A stretch of 64,000 bases of DNA from Sternotherus odoratus (taxonomy: Eukaryota; Chordata; Testudines; Kinosternidae): positions 6,086,651-6,150,650 of the forward strand of contig JAVMKO010000003.1 in assembly GCA_032164245.1 (NCBI GenBank). Direction: 5' to 3'. Positions 1-7,617 of the stretch are shown here, piece by piece. The notes under the pieces were generated by a model, which was not told the DNA's origin, did not search any database, and saw nothing but the letters and a program-made list of their open reading frames with translations. Position numbers and translations under genes: made by a program. Each line of letters opens with the position of its first letter. Position 1 is the stretch's first letter.

Positions 1-2043
1 CCCTACCCAGTCCTTATTGGCCGAGACTTCCCGGGGTTCGATAGCCTGCTCCCCGGAGGGGAGGCAGAAGGGGCTAGCGCCGAGAGCCAGGAGCTGGCAC
101 CGAGGGTGCGCAGACCCCCGGCCTTCCGAGAATTTGACCAAGAGCTATTTTCCATGCCGGGGGGACCCAAGAAGTCTCGGAGGGAGAGAAGGGCAGCGAA
201 GGAGTTGGGGACAAAGATTTTGACCCAGTACCGGAGGGTTGCGCTGGTAGGAGAACAAGTAAGCCCCAGGGGGAAGAGGGCTCGGCGAGCTGTGGGGGAG
301 CCAGACGCCGGACCTAGTACCCCTCAGACTGACCCCGAGAGTGAGTCAGGGGTAGATCCCCCAGAGTTGGGGCCAATTGGCCCCTCAATGGAAAGTTTTG
401 GGCAGGATCAAGCCAATGATCCAGCCTACCACAATATCCAGAGGGAGGTAGTTGAGGTGAATGGAGTCCCGGTAGAAGGGAAGGTCAAGGGCCGAGAGCC
501 GTATTATGTAATAAAAGGGGACCTGTTATACAGAGTAGCCCGGGTATCGGACCAGACCGTTGAGCAACTCTTGGTACCGCAGAAGCACCAGAGAAGCGTG
601 ATGGACCTAGCCCATAGCCACCTCTTCGGGGGCCACCTAGGGGTAGATAAAACCCTCGATCGGGTCCTGAAAAGATTTTTTTGGCCTGGAGTTTACGCGG
701 CTGTCCGGCGGTATTGTGCCTCCTGCCCGGACTGCCAAATGCACGCCCCCCGGCCACACTTACGGGCCCCGTTGGTACCTCTACCCATCATTGAAGTCCC
801 GTTTGAGAGGATCGCTATGGACCTGGTAGGCCCATTAGAGAAATCTGCCCAGGGCCACCAGGTTGTGCTAGACTACGCCACCCGATACCCGGAGGCCGTG
901 CCCCTACGGAACACGATGTCTAAGACCATAGCCCGGGAGTTGGTGCAGATTTTCTCCCGAGTGGGGATACCCAAGGAGATCCTAACCGATCAAGGGACCC
1001 CCTTTGTATCTAAACTAATGAAGGACTTATGCAGCATGCTCCAAGTGCAGGCCCTAAGGACGTCGGTTTACCATCCTCAGACTGACGGCCTGGTCGAACG
1101 CTTCAATAGGACCTTGAAGAGCATGCTACGGAAGGTAGTGAGCCGGGACGGGAAGGATTGGGATACCCTGCTCCCCTACCTACTGTTTGCCATGAGGGAG
1201 GTGCCGCAGGCCTCAACGGGATTCTCCCCATTTGAGTTGTTATATGGGCGCCACCCTCGGGGCATCCTCGACATAGCCAAAGAGGGTTGGGAAGAACAGC
1301 CGAATCCGGGGAGAAATGTCATTGAACATGTGTCACAGATGAGAGAGAGGATAGCTCAGGTCACCCCCATCGTGCGAGAGCATATGAAGAAGGCCCAAGA
1401 GGCCCAGTGGACGTACTACGATCGCCGGGCGTTGAGCCGGAAGTTCCAGGTGGGGGACCGGGTAATGGTGCTGGTACCCACGGCTGAAAGTAAACTGCTG
1501 GCCCAATGGCAAGGGCCTTATGAGGTGATCGAAGCCGTGGGGAGTGTAGACTATAAGGTCCGACAGCCTGGACGCCGGAAGCCGGAGCAGATCTACCACG
1601 TGAACCTACTGAAGCCGTGTCAGGATAGAGAGGCCCAAGTAGTCGCGCTCAGCGCAACCCCCCAGAAAGGGGACCAGCCTAGCCAGGTACGGATATCCCC
1701 CGAGCTGACCCCAAACCAAAGAGAAGAAGCAATCAGCATGATCGAACGCCACCCGGACGTGTTCTCAGAGACACCAGGCCGAACCAGGGAAGTATGCCGC
1801 CACATCCACACGGAGCCTGGGGTAAAGGTATATGTCAAGCCATACCGGATCCCTGAGGCCAAGAGGGAAGTGATTGGGGCAGAAGTCCGGAAAATGTTAA
1901 GATTAGGGGTCATAGAGGAGTCCCATAGCCAGTGGTCCAGTCCCGTGGTCTTGGTACCCAAGCCAGATGGCAGTGTACGATTCTGCAACGACTTCCGGAG
2001 GCTAAACGACATCTCCCAGTTCGATGCATATCCGTTACCCTGA
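1..2043 (+). CDS. pol: Gypsy pol, first segment: protease end, integrase, RT start
   Basis: The frame is open from base 1 to a TGA at 2041-2043. The first codons read PYPVLIGRDFPGF, like the C-terminal block of a retroelement aspartic protease. With residues counted from the Met at 106, a zinc-binding HHCC module is at about 170-210 (H172/H177, C207/C210). The integrase catalytic triad is D239, D295 and E331, with exactly 35 residues between the last two. A C-terminal integrase region follows to about residue 505. RT begins near residue 565, with VLVPKPDGSVRFCNDF at 615-630. Integrase inserts the cDNA copy and RT makes it. The Met at 106 is only the first in-frame Met; the true product is a polyprotein begun upstream. 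The terminal TGA sits where an Arg CGA codon is plausible, so it looks like a CpG transition. Confidence 0.88.
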   Translation, partial: PYPVLIGRDFPGFDSLLPGGEAEGASAESQELAPRVRRPPAFREFDQELFSMPGGPKKSRRERRAAKELGTKILTQYRRVALVGEQVSPRGKRARRAVGEPDAGPSTPQTDPESESGVDPPELGPIGPSMESFGQDQANDPAYHNIQREVVEVNGVPVEGKVKGREPYYVIKGDLLYRVARVSDQTVEQLLVPQKHQRSVMDLAHSHLFGGHLGVDKTLDRVLKRFFWPGVYAAVRRYCASCPDCQMHAPRPHLRAPLVPLPIIEVPFERIAMDLVGPLEKSAQGHQVVLDYATRYPEAVPLRNTMSKTIARELVQIFSRVGIPKEILTDQGTPFVSKLMKDLCSMLQVQALRTSVYHPQTDGLVERFNRTLKSMLRKVVSRDGKDWDTLLPYLLFAMREVPQASTGFSPFELLYGRHPRGILDIAKEGWEEQPNPGRNVIEHVSQMRERIAQVTPIVREHMKKAQEAQWTYYDRRALSRKFQVGDRVMVLVPTAESKLLAQWQGPYEVIEAVGSVDYKVRQPGRRKPEQIYHVNLLKPCQDREAQVVALSATPQKGDQPSQVRISPELTPNQREEAISMIERHPDVFSETPGRTREVCRHIHTEPGVKVYVKPYRIPEAKREVIGAEVRKMLRLGVIEESHSQWSSPVVLVPKPDGSVRFCNDFRRLNDISQFDAYPLP

Positions 2044-3147
2044 GTAGACGAGCTGATTGACAGACTAGGAACAGCGCGGTTCCTTTCCACCCTGGACCTA
2101 ACCAAAGGCTACTGGCAAATCCCCCTGGCCCCGGCGGATAAGGAGAAGACGGCCTTTGCCACTCCAGAGGGATTGTTCCAGTACACGGTCCTCCCCTTTG
2201 GGTTGCACGGGGCCCCCGCCACCTTCCAGAGGCTGATGGACAAACTGCTGCGGCCGCATCGTAAGTACGCAGCCGCTTACTTAGATGATGTGATTATCCA
2301 TAGCCCCGACTGGGAGACACACTTAGGGAAGGTGGAGGCAGTGCTAGACACCCTGAGGAAGGCCGGCTTGACTGCGAATCCTGCCAAGTGTGCAATCGGA
2401 CTAGCAGAAGCCAAATACCTCGGGTACATAGTGGTGAGAGGACTGGTAAGACCCCAGCTCAACAAGCTAGAGGCGATCCAGAAGTGGCCCCGACCAGTCC
2501 GGAAGAGGCAGGTCAGGGCATTCCTGGGGTTGGTCGGGTATTATCGACGGTTTATTCCCCATTTCGCCGCCCGGGCATGCCCACTAACTGACCTGACGAG
2601 AGCCCGTGGCCCGGACATCGTGAAATGGTCAGATTCAGCAGAAGAGGCGTTTAGGGATCTGCGGACGGCCCTCTGCACTGACCCCGTGCTAATAGCCCCG
2701 AATTGGGAGAAGGAGTTTTTATTACAGACGGATGCCTCTGAAGTAGGGCTAGGAGCGGTGCTGTCCCAGATAATAGATGGAGAAGACCACCCGATCCTAT
2801 ATCTCAGTCGGAAGCTCCTACCCAGGGAACAGAAATACGCCGTGGTAGAGAAGGAGTGCCTGGCGGTAAAGTGGGCCATGGAAAGCCTCCGCTACTACCT
2901 GCTTGGAAGACGGTTTACCCTGGTCACGGACCATGCTCCGCTGAAGTGGATGCACCAGAATAAGGACAAAAATGCAAGGGTCACCAGATGGTTCCTCTTG
3001 CTACAACCCTTCCACTTCCGCGTGCACCATAGATCCGGCCTCCTGCACGGAAATGCGGACGGCCTGTCAAGGGTACACTGTGCAGCGACCCAAGTAGCCC
3101 AACCCCATGGTGTTGAGCAGGGGGGGGGGGGGGGAGATGTGTGGTAA
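2044..3147 (+). CDS. pol: Gypsy pol, second segment: RT core and RNase H
   Basis: This continues the frame of the preceding segment after the TGA, so the two are one interrupted polyprotein. RT palm motifs are seen in order: LDLTKGYWQIPL shortly after 2090, LPFGLHGAPATFQ at about 2191, and the catalytic YLDD at residues 36-39 counted from the Met at 2173. The thumb/connection part has the gypsy-typical FLGLVGYYRRFIPHF. RNase H follows with likely catalytic D187, E228, D253 and D296. The frame ends at TAA 3145-3147, six bases into the 3' LTR. No integrase follows, which confirms that it lies upstream. Whether the stop is suppressed is not known; a simple inactivating mutation is more likely. 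Confidence 0.87.
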   Translation, partial: VDELIDRLGTARFLSTLDLTKGYWQIPLAPADKEKTAFATPEGLFQYTVLPFGLHGAPATFQRLMDKLLRPHRKYAAAYLDDVIIHSPDWETHLGKVEAVLDTLRKAGLTANPAKCAIGLAEAKYLGYIVVRGLVRPQLNKLEAIQKWPRPVRKRQVRAFLGLVGYYRRFIPHFAARACPLTDLTRARGPDIVKWSDSAEEAFRDLRTALCTDPVLIAPNWEKEFLLQTDASEVGLGAVLSQIIDGEDHPILYLSRKLLPREQKYAVVEKECLAVKWAMESLRYYLLGRRFTLVTDHAPLKWMHQNKDKNARVTRWFLLLQPFHFRVHHRSGLLHGNADGLSRVHCAATQVAQPHGVEQGGGGGDVW

Positions 3148-3552
3148 ACCCAGGGCTAGAGACTGCCAAAGAAGGTTGTGGAGAGAGGGGAACTGCAGGC
3201 TAAATTAGGTCCAGCTGAGCAAGCTGCCACAGTCAGAAGCAGGGCCAGCTGAGACCGGTTAAGGAGGCTGCCAGAGCCCTTTAAAGAGAGTCCTCCCCAG
3301 AGAAGGGTGTGGGAGTTGAGGAGTGCAGTTGGAGGCAGGAGGAGTTAGAAGAGTGAGTTTTTGTGGAAGCAGAAGAAAGTGAGGGAGAGTGAGGGTCAAA
3401 CCTAGAAAGGCTGCCAGCAGGCAGAGCAGCCGGAAGGAGCCCCTTCCCAGGAGGGAGTTCGCCCTCCCTAGCCAGGCGAGGAGCCAAACTTAGCCAGAGA
3501 GAGCGGCTCGAGAACCTGAATCTGGGGTGCCCGGGGGGGCCACCTTGCCACA
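3140..3552 (+). repeat. 3' LTR of the Gmr1-like element
   Basis: The segment begins TGTGGTAA and ends TTGCCACA, a short terminal inverted repeat of the TG...CA kind. A polypurine tract of about 14 G followed by AGAG lies directly upstream, as expected for plus-strand priming. Length is 413 bp. A weak TATA-like CCTTTAAAG lies near 3279. The matching 5' LTR is outside the window, so LTR divergence and the target duplication cannot be read here. Confidence 0.72.
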
Positions 3553-3589
3553 AGATATATTGGCGTGCTTTAATATGTTCTCAGTTTTT

Positions 3590-3718
3590 GCATCCGACGA
3601 AGTGGGTATTCACCCACGAAAGCTTATGCTTTGTCTAATACATCTGTTAGTCTATAAGGTGCCACAGGACTCTTTGTCGCTTTTGCAGACCCAGACTAAT
3701 ACGGCTACCCCTCTGATA
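3590..3718 (+). mobile_element. Short Penelope-linked repeat with hammerhead-like 5' end
   Basis: A 129-bp unit starts GCATCCGACGAAGTGGG and ends CTACCCCTCTGATA. It is flanked by a perfect 10-bp duplication CTCAGTTTTT (3580-3589 and 3719-3728), so it was inserted as a discrete unit 37 bp downstream of the LTR. The first 45 bases fold as a GTGGG/CCCAC stem followed by GAAA and a small GC..GC hairpin, resembling a hammerhead core. The same unit occurs near 22640, 27730, 33145, 35220, 54000 and 55385. At 22640 and 55385 it is continuous with Penelope-like coding sequence. I do not assert a database family name. Confidence 0.72.
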
Positions 3719-3728
3719 CTCAGTTTTT

Positions 3729-5099
3729 CCAAGCATTCCCGTAGCTGCTTTTTTGTCATAAGATAAATTGTCAAAATTTTCATTATTTCCGTAATATCTC
3801 AAAAATATTTTAAAAATGACACTTGCTAGAGACTGCTTTTAAAATCCCATCTTATTTCTCTAATACCTTTGTCTAGCATGGATTCATTCTGCCTTTTTGT
3901 TGCCTTTATCTTTTTCCTGCAAACCTTCTAAATAGCTATATATCCGTACTAGGATCCCTCTCCTATCTCTTTCTCCAGTACTGGTTATTTTTTATTCTCC
4001 TGTCTTTGAGCATTCCCTTGTGAAGTCATATTGCCTATTTTACTCTTTGCATTTTTCTTTCAGCAGAATCATAATCTGTTGGGCAAATAACATAATTGTG
4101 TATATATTATATATCTCTGTTAGAAGGTTTAAATTTTGAAATGCAGAGTAGACATTACACAGAATTTGTCTTAATACCAATATCATTACTCTCATGTGGT
4201 TCCAACCAGTATGACTCAAATAGTAAGGACTGAAATGTACATGGTTTTGTTCTAAAGGAAACACTGTTCTCCAGACTCACAAATTGTGAGAGTTGGCATG
4301 TCTGCTGACACCTAACTTTCTGTTCAGTTATCTCCTCAAGATAGCAGCCTCTTGTTGAAATCACACTAATGACGAAAGGATAAAGCTCCAGTTTCAGGCA
4401 TTCTAACTGAAAAACATAGATATTGGATTACCTGGCTCAAACCTCTTCTTTTTTTATCTTCCATGCTATCCAATATTTTCAATCTCCTGTCTTCAAATTT
4501 TCTATAAAGAGACGCCTTCAGATACTAGCATTACATCCATTTATCCCTGTCATTCCTTTCTCAATCTCAATTAAAGTTGTTCTGAATTCATGACACATTC
4601 CTCATACTTATGCTGTCCTTCTACATCTATTACTCCCATTGACTTCAAGGGAGTTCCATGCCTGGAATGACTGAAGGACAGGGCCCTTGAAATCAAACAT
4701 TGTACTGTTTTCCTTGAGTAGTGGGGTATTTTAAGTAAAAGTTATATTATATTTTCTTCTAAGTAGAAATGAAAAGATTGAACAGCTTGGTATGTATTGA
4801 GTCTAAAATATTTCCACGGTCAAGGGTAAAATAGAAAGAAATGGACTGCTGCACGTATGTATAATCAAAACTATAACAACAGATATGGAAGAAGATATTT
4901 TGATGAAACAGTGATTTTCTGATTTCTGATTGGATATAAACAAAACAGCACATATTCAACCCAGATTTAACCTGCATCACTTAAATCCACTGATTTCAGT
5001 GGGGTAGAGTTACTCTGCAGATTAATTTAGCCCAATTTGCCTTAATTTTTCCAGTTATGACATAGCACTTATACAACATATCTAGGCAATGATATGACC
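3729..5099. other. MSRA intron, no feature recognised
   Basis: AT-rich DNA with no convincing reading frame or terminal repeats. Near 4632 the phrase CTCCCATTGACTTCAAGGGA, seen in variant form near 8714, suggests scraps of an old repeat. Confidence 0.5.
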
Positions 5100-6055
5100 C
5101 TCATCACTGTATTATTTGCACACCTCACAATTATTAATGGATTTTTTTTCCTCATGAGGCCTCTGTGAGGTTAGGACAGGGGTGGGCAAACTGCGGCCTG
5201 CAGGCCACATGTGGCCCGCCAGCCATTTTTATCCAGCCCGCGGGAGTGCGGTGCTGGTGGTCTCACACTCCCCAGGAGAGCCAGGTGGCACACTCTGGGG
5301 CTGGGCAGAGTGCAGCTCACCAGCGGAGCGCTGCTCGCTGCGAGGCCCCAGGCTGGGGCGCCGGGTGCAGCACCACTCCCCGTGCCCCCTGCTGGAAGCG
5401 TGCCGCAAGCCGTGGGGCCACAGCCTGGCCCCCCGGGTGGAGCACCACCGGCCGCAGGGCCCCCCCGGCAGAGAGCCACTCACCGTGGGGCCCTGCACCA
5501 ATGCGCCTGGCGGAGTGCCGCTCCCTGTGCCCCTGGGCAGGGTGGATCTGCCAGCCACGGGACTGAACAAGGTAAGGGTGCTGGGGGGCTTAGGTGGGGG
5601 TGGGGGTGGTTAGGGTCGGGGGTGTAGGGAGGGGTCAGGCAGGGAAGAAAGAGCAGGGGTGCCAAGATAGGGGGTAGGTTCCTGGGGGTGGCAGTTTGAG
5701 TGGGAGTGGTCTCTGGAGGGGGTGATCAAGGGACAGGGAGGGGGAGGTTGAATGGGTCAGGTTTCTGAGGGGGGCATTTACGGGGCAGGAAGTGGGTGGG
5801 GGTACAGATATGGGGTGGGGCCAGCATGTTTTGGGAGGCACGGCCTTCCCTACCTGGCCCTACACACAATTTTGAGCCCCCATGTGGCCTTCGGGCCAAA
5901 AGGTTTGCCCACCCCTGGGTTAGGACATGTTATCCCTCTTGTACATGTAGGATCCTGATGCAGACTAGGTGACTCACCCAAAGTCACACAGGAAGTCTGT
6001 GGCTGGGCCAAAAATTGAGCCCAGATGTCCTAAGCTCATGCCTATAGATTTTACA
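5100..6055 (+). repeat. Ancient CORE-SINE/MIR-like repeat, split by a hAT element
   Basis: The left part ends in CTCATGAGGCCTCTGTGAGGTTAGGA. The right part resumes with GTTATCCC and then GACTCACCCAAAGTCACACAGG and GAGCCCAGATGTCC. Together these match the usual order of a MIR-type CORE-SINE (CCTGTGAGGTA, then AAGGTCACACAG, then a GAACCCAG-like end). The middle 741 bp are the hAT copy at 5177-5917. The repeat must therefore be older than the hAT insertion. Confidence 0.55.
5177..5917. mobile_element. Non-autonomous hAT transposon with 8-bp target duplication
   Basis: Terminal inverted repeats CAGGGGTGGGCAAAC and GTTTGCCCACCCCTG are flanked by a perfect 8-bp duplication GGTTAGGA (5169-5176 and 5918-5925), diagnostic of hAT transposition. 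The 741-bp interior is GC-rich and open in several frames on both strands, but none resembles a transposase, so mobilisation in trans is inferred. A related end is at 15690-15810. Long frames here are compositional. Confidence 0.92.
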
Positions 6056-6683
6056 ATTAAATAAACTGGCATTAAATTTCAGCATCTCACTTATTAATTT
6101 TATTAGAAGAAATACCTGCTTAGAGAATGGTAGAGAAAGAATAGCAAATTATCATATCAGATTAATAATTTGAAGCTAAACCCTAACTGTCAACCTATGG
6201 TAGGTTATTTTTCCAGAGACACATGGCACAAACCTCATCTCCAAATATTCTAGGTAGTCAAACCTGACTATCGATATTGTAATCAGATGTTCTCATTCCT
6301 TGTGTATATTGTGAGAAGAAAGTGAACAAACTATAAAAAACACCAAATTGGATTTCTGGTTTTGTTATAAAAAGTGTGTGAAATGTAAAAAGATAAGAAA
6401 CATGTAAAAAACCAGAAAGATGGCATGAGTATTACATTAGTAAAACTGAAACATTAAAAAAAATTCTAAACTTACGGATAGCACATAAACCATGTATTTT
6501 CCAGACAAGGTCCTTTAAAATATTTGCTTAAACAATGGAGTCTAAAGGTAATAATATTTAACCTATCAAAACTGCTACAGTAAAATGCATATTTTTTATA
6601 TGCCCCCCCCCCCTTTTGTGTGTGCCAGAGTTTAACTCTTCATTGAAACAGCACACTGGTGCTAATCCTTGGAGACTGCCTAT
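6056..6683. other. MSRA intron, no feature recognised
   Basis: AT-rich sequence with a short poly-C run at about 6602-6612. Nothing codes and no repeat ends were found. Confidence 0.5.
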
Positions 6684-6966
6684 GGGCTTGTCTTCACTAC
6701 GCTGTGGAGAGATCGATCTTTTGGCGATCGATTTATTGCATTGCGTCAAGACGCGATAAATCGATCGCCAGCAGCGCCCCCGTCGACTCCGGAACTCCAG
6801 CTCGCCAAAAGGCGCAAGCTGGAGTCGACGGGGGAGCGCGCCGCCGCCCACCGCCGCCGTGAGGACTGCAGGAAAGTCCGCTCTAGATACGCCGATTTCA
6901 GTTACGTTATTAACGTAGCTGAAATTGCGTATCTACAGCCGATCTCCCCCCTAGTGAAGACCGGCC
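6684..6966. mobile_element. Multi-hairpin MITE
   Basis: The ends GGGCTTGTCTTCACTA and TAGTGAAGACCGGCC form imperfect terminal inverted repeats. Inside are three consecutive imperfect palindromes: 6722-6770 (GCGATCGATTTAT arms), 6776-6845 (GTCGACTCC/GGAGTCGAC arms) and 6885-6934 (AGATACGCCGATTTCAG against CTGAAATTGCGTATCT). CpG content is far above the flanks, which suggests a fairly recent copy. The target duplication is not clear, so the superfamily (Harbinger-like or other) is left open. Confidence 0.7.
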
Positions 6967-7384
6967 GTAAGTTTTCCAAGTAGCAAATGGATATAGGCTG
7001 ACAATCAGCTGCTGGCAAACAGTCCTCTCATGAACAGTGTAATAAAGTCTTACAATCTAAGGCTAAGTTCTCTATGGCTAAGCTCATTTTGAAGTTGAAG
7101 GAGATTTCTCTGTGGAAAGTAGGGGGATCAGATAATGGTTCCTAAAATAAAGGATTTCTGTTTGCTCATTTAGCACCAAATTAAATTGTATTCAATGATG
7201 CAGAAAACTACATTAAAACCCGATTTAAACTTTGTTGCATTTTTTGGAGAGGTTTATAAAAATAATTCATACTTGTTAAAACTTCCTCGTGGAAATTAAA
7301 GTGAAGTTTGGTTCTGGATAGAGTATTAGACCTTATGGGGATTATTAAAAAACAGCTAATCAAGAGGAAAAGGAGAACTGAGAA
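6967..7384. other. MSRA intron, no feature recognised
   Basis: AT-rich sequence with no coding or repeat signal that I can support. Confidence 0.5.
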
Positions 7385-7617
7385 CACGGAGAACTCCTGG
7401 CTTGAGCTAGCATGCTAAAAATACAACATGGACTTTCCAGTTCGGTTTCCAGCATGAGTTCTCATGCCCACCCGACCCCCTAGGCTTGAGACCCTCCGCT
7501 CCAGCCCAAGCTGCACCATTCCACTGCTATTTCTAGCATGATAGTTTGAGCCCCACTAACACAAGTCTGTCTACCTAGTTTGGAGACTCACTCCTAGCTG
7601 GAGTGCAGACATACCCT
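7385..7617. mobile_element. DNA-transposon remnant
   Basis: The right edge reads GAGTGCAGACATACCC, like the end of a GGGTATGTCT-type terminal inverted repeat. The body has the alternating GAGCCC/AGACTCACTCC wording of degraded MITEs. The left terminal repeat is not recognisable, so this is a weak call. Confidence 0.35.

Larger units (their letters stand above)
1..3552 (+). mobile_element. Gmr1-like Ty3/gypsy LTR retrotransposon, 3' part
   Basis: The 5' side is cut by the window edge. In one frame the sequence reads the end of an aspartic protease, an integrase, a reverse transcriptase and an RNase H, then a G-rich polypurine tract (3121-3137) and a 3' LTR (3140-3552). The integrase lies before the RT. 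That is the order of Ty1/copia, but the RT, RNase H and integrase sequences are Ty3/gypsy-like. This combination is known from Gmr1-type gypsy elements of deuterostomes. Only one stop codon interrupts the visible pol, so the insertion looks young. It sits in an MSRA intron in the same orientation as the gene. Confidence 0.88.

Noticed and set aside
3590..3718. tRNA-derived SINE on the minus strand (GGTAGCCGTATTAG as an A box)
   Set aside because: The phrase does not fit the A-box consensus at key positions and no B box follows. The link to Penelope-like sequence explains the unit better.
5165..5665. Cluster of overlapping 60-143 codon frames on both strands
   Set aside because: GC-rich interior of the hAT element at 5177-5917. 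The frames are mutually overlapping shadows with no transposase motif.
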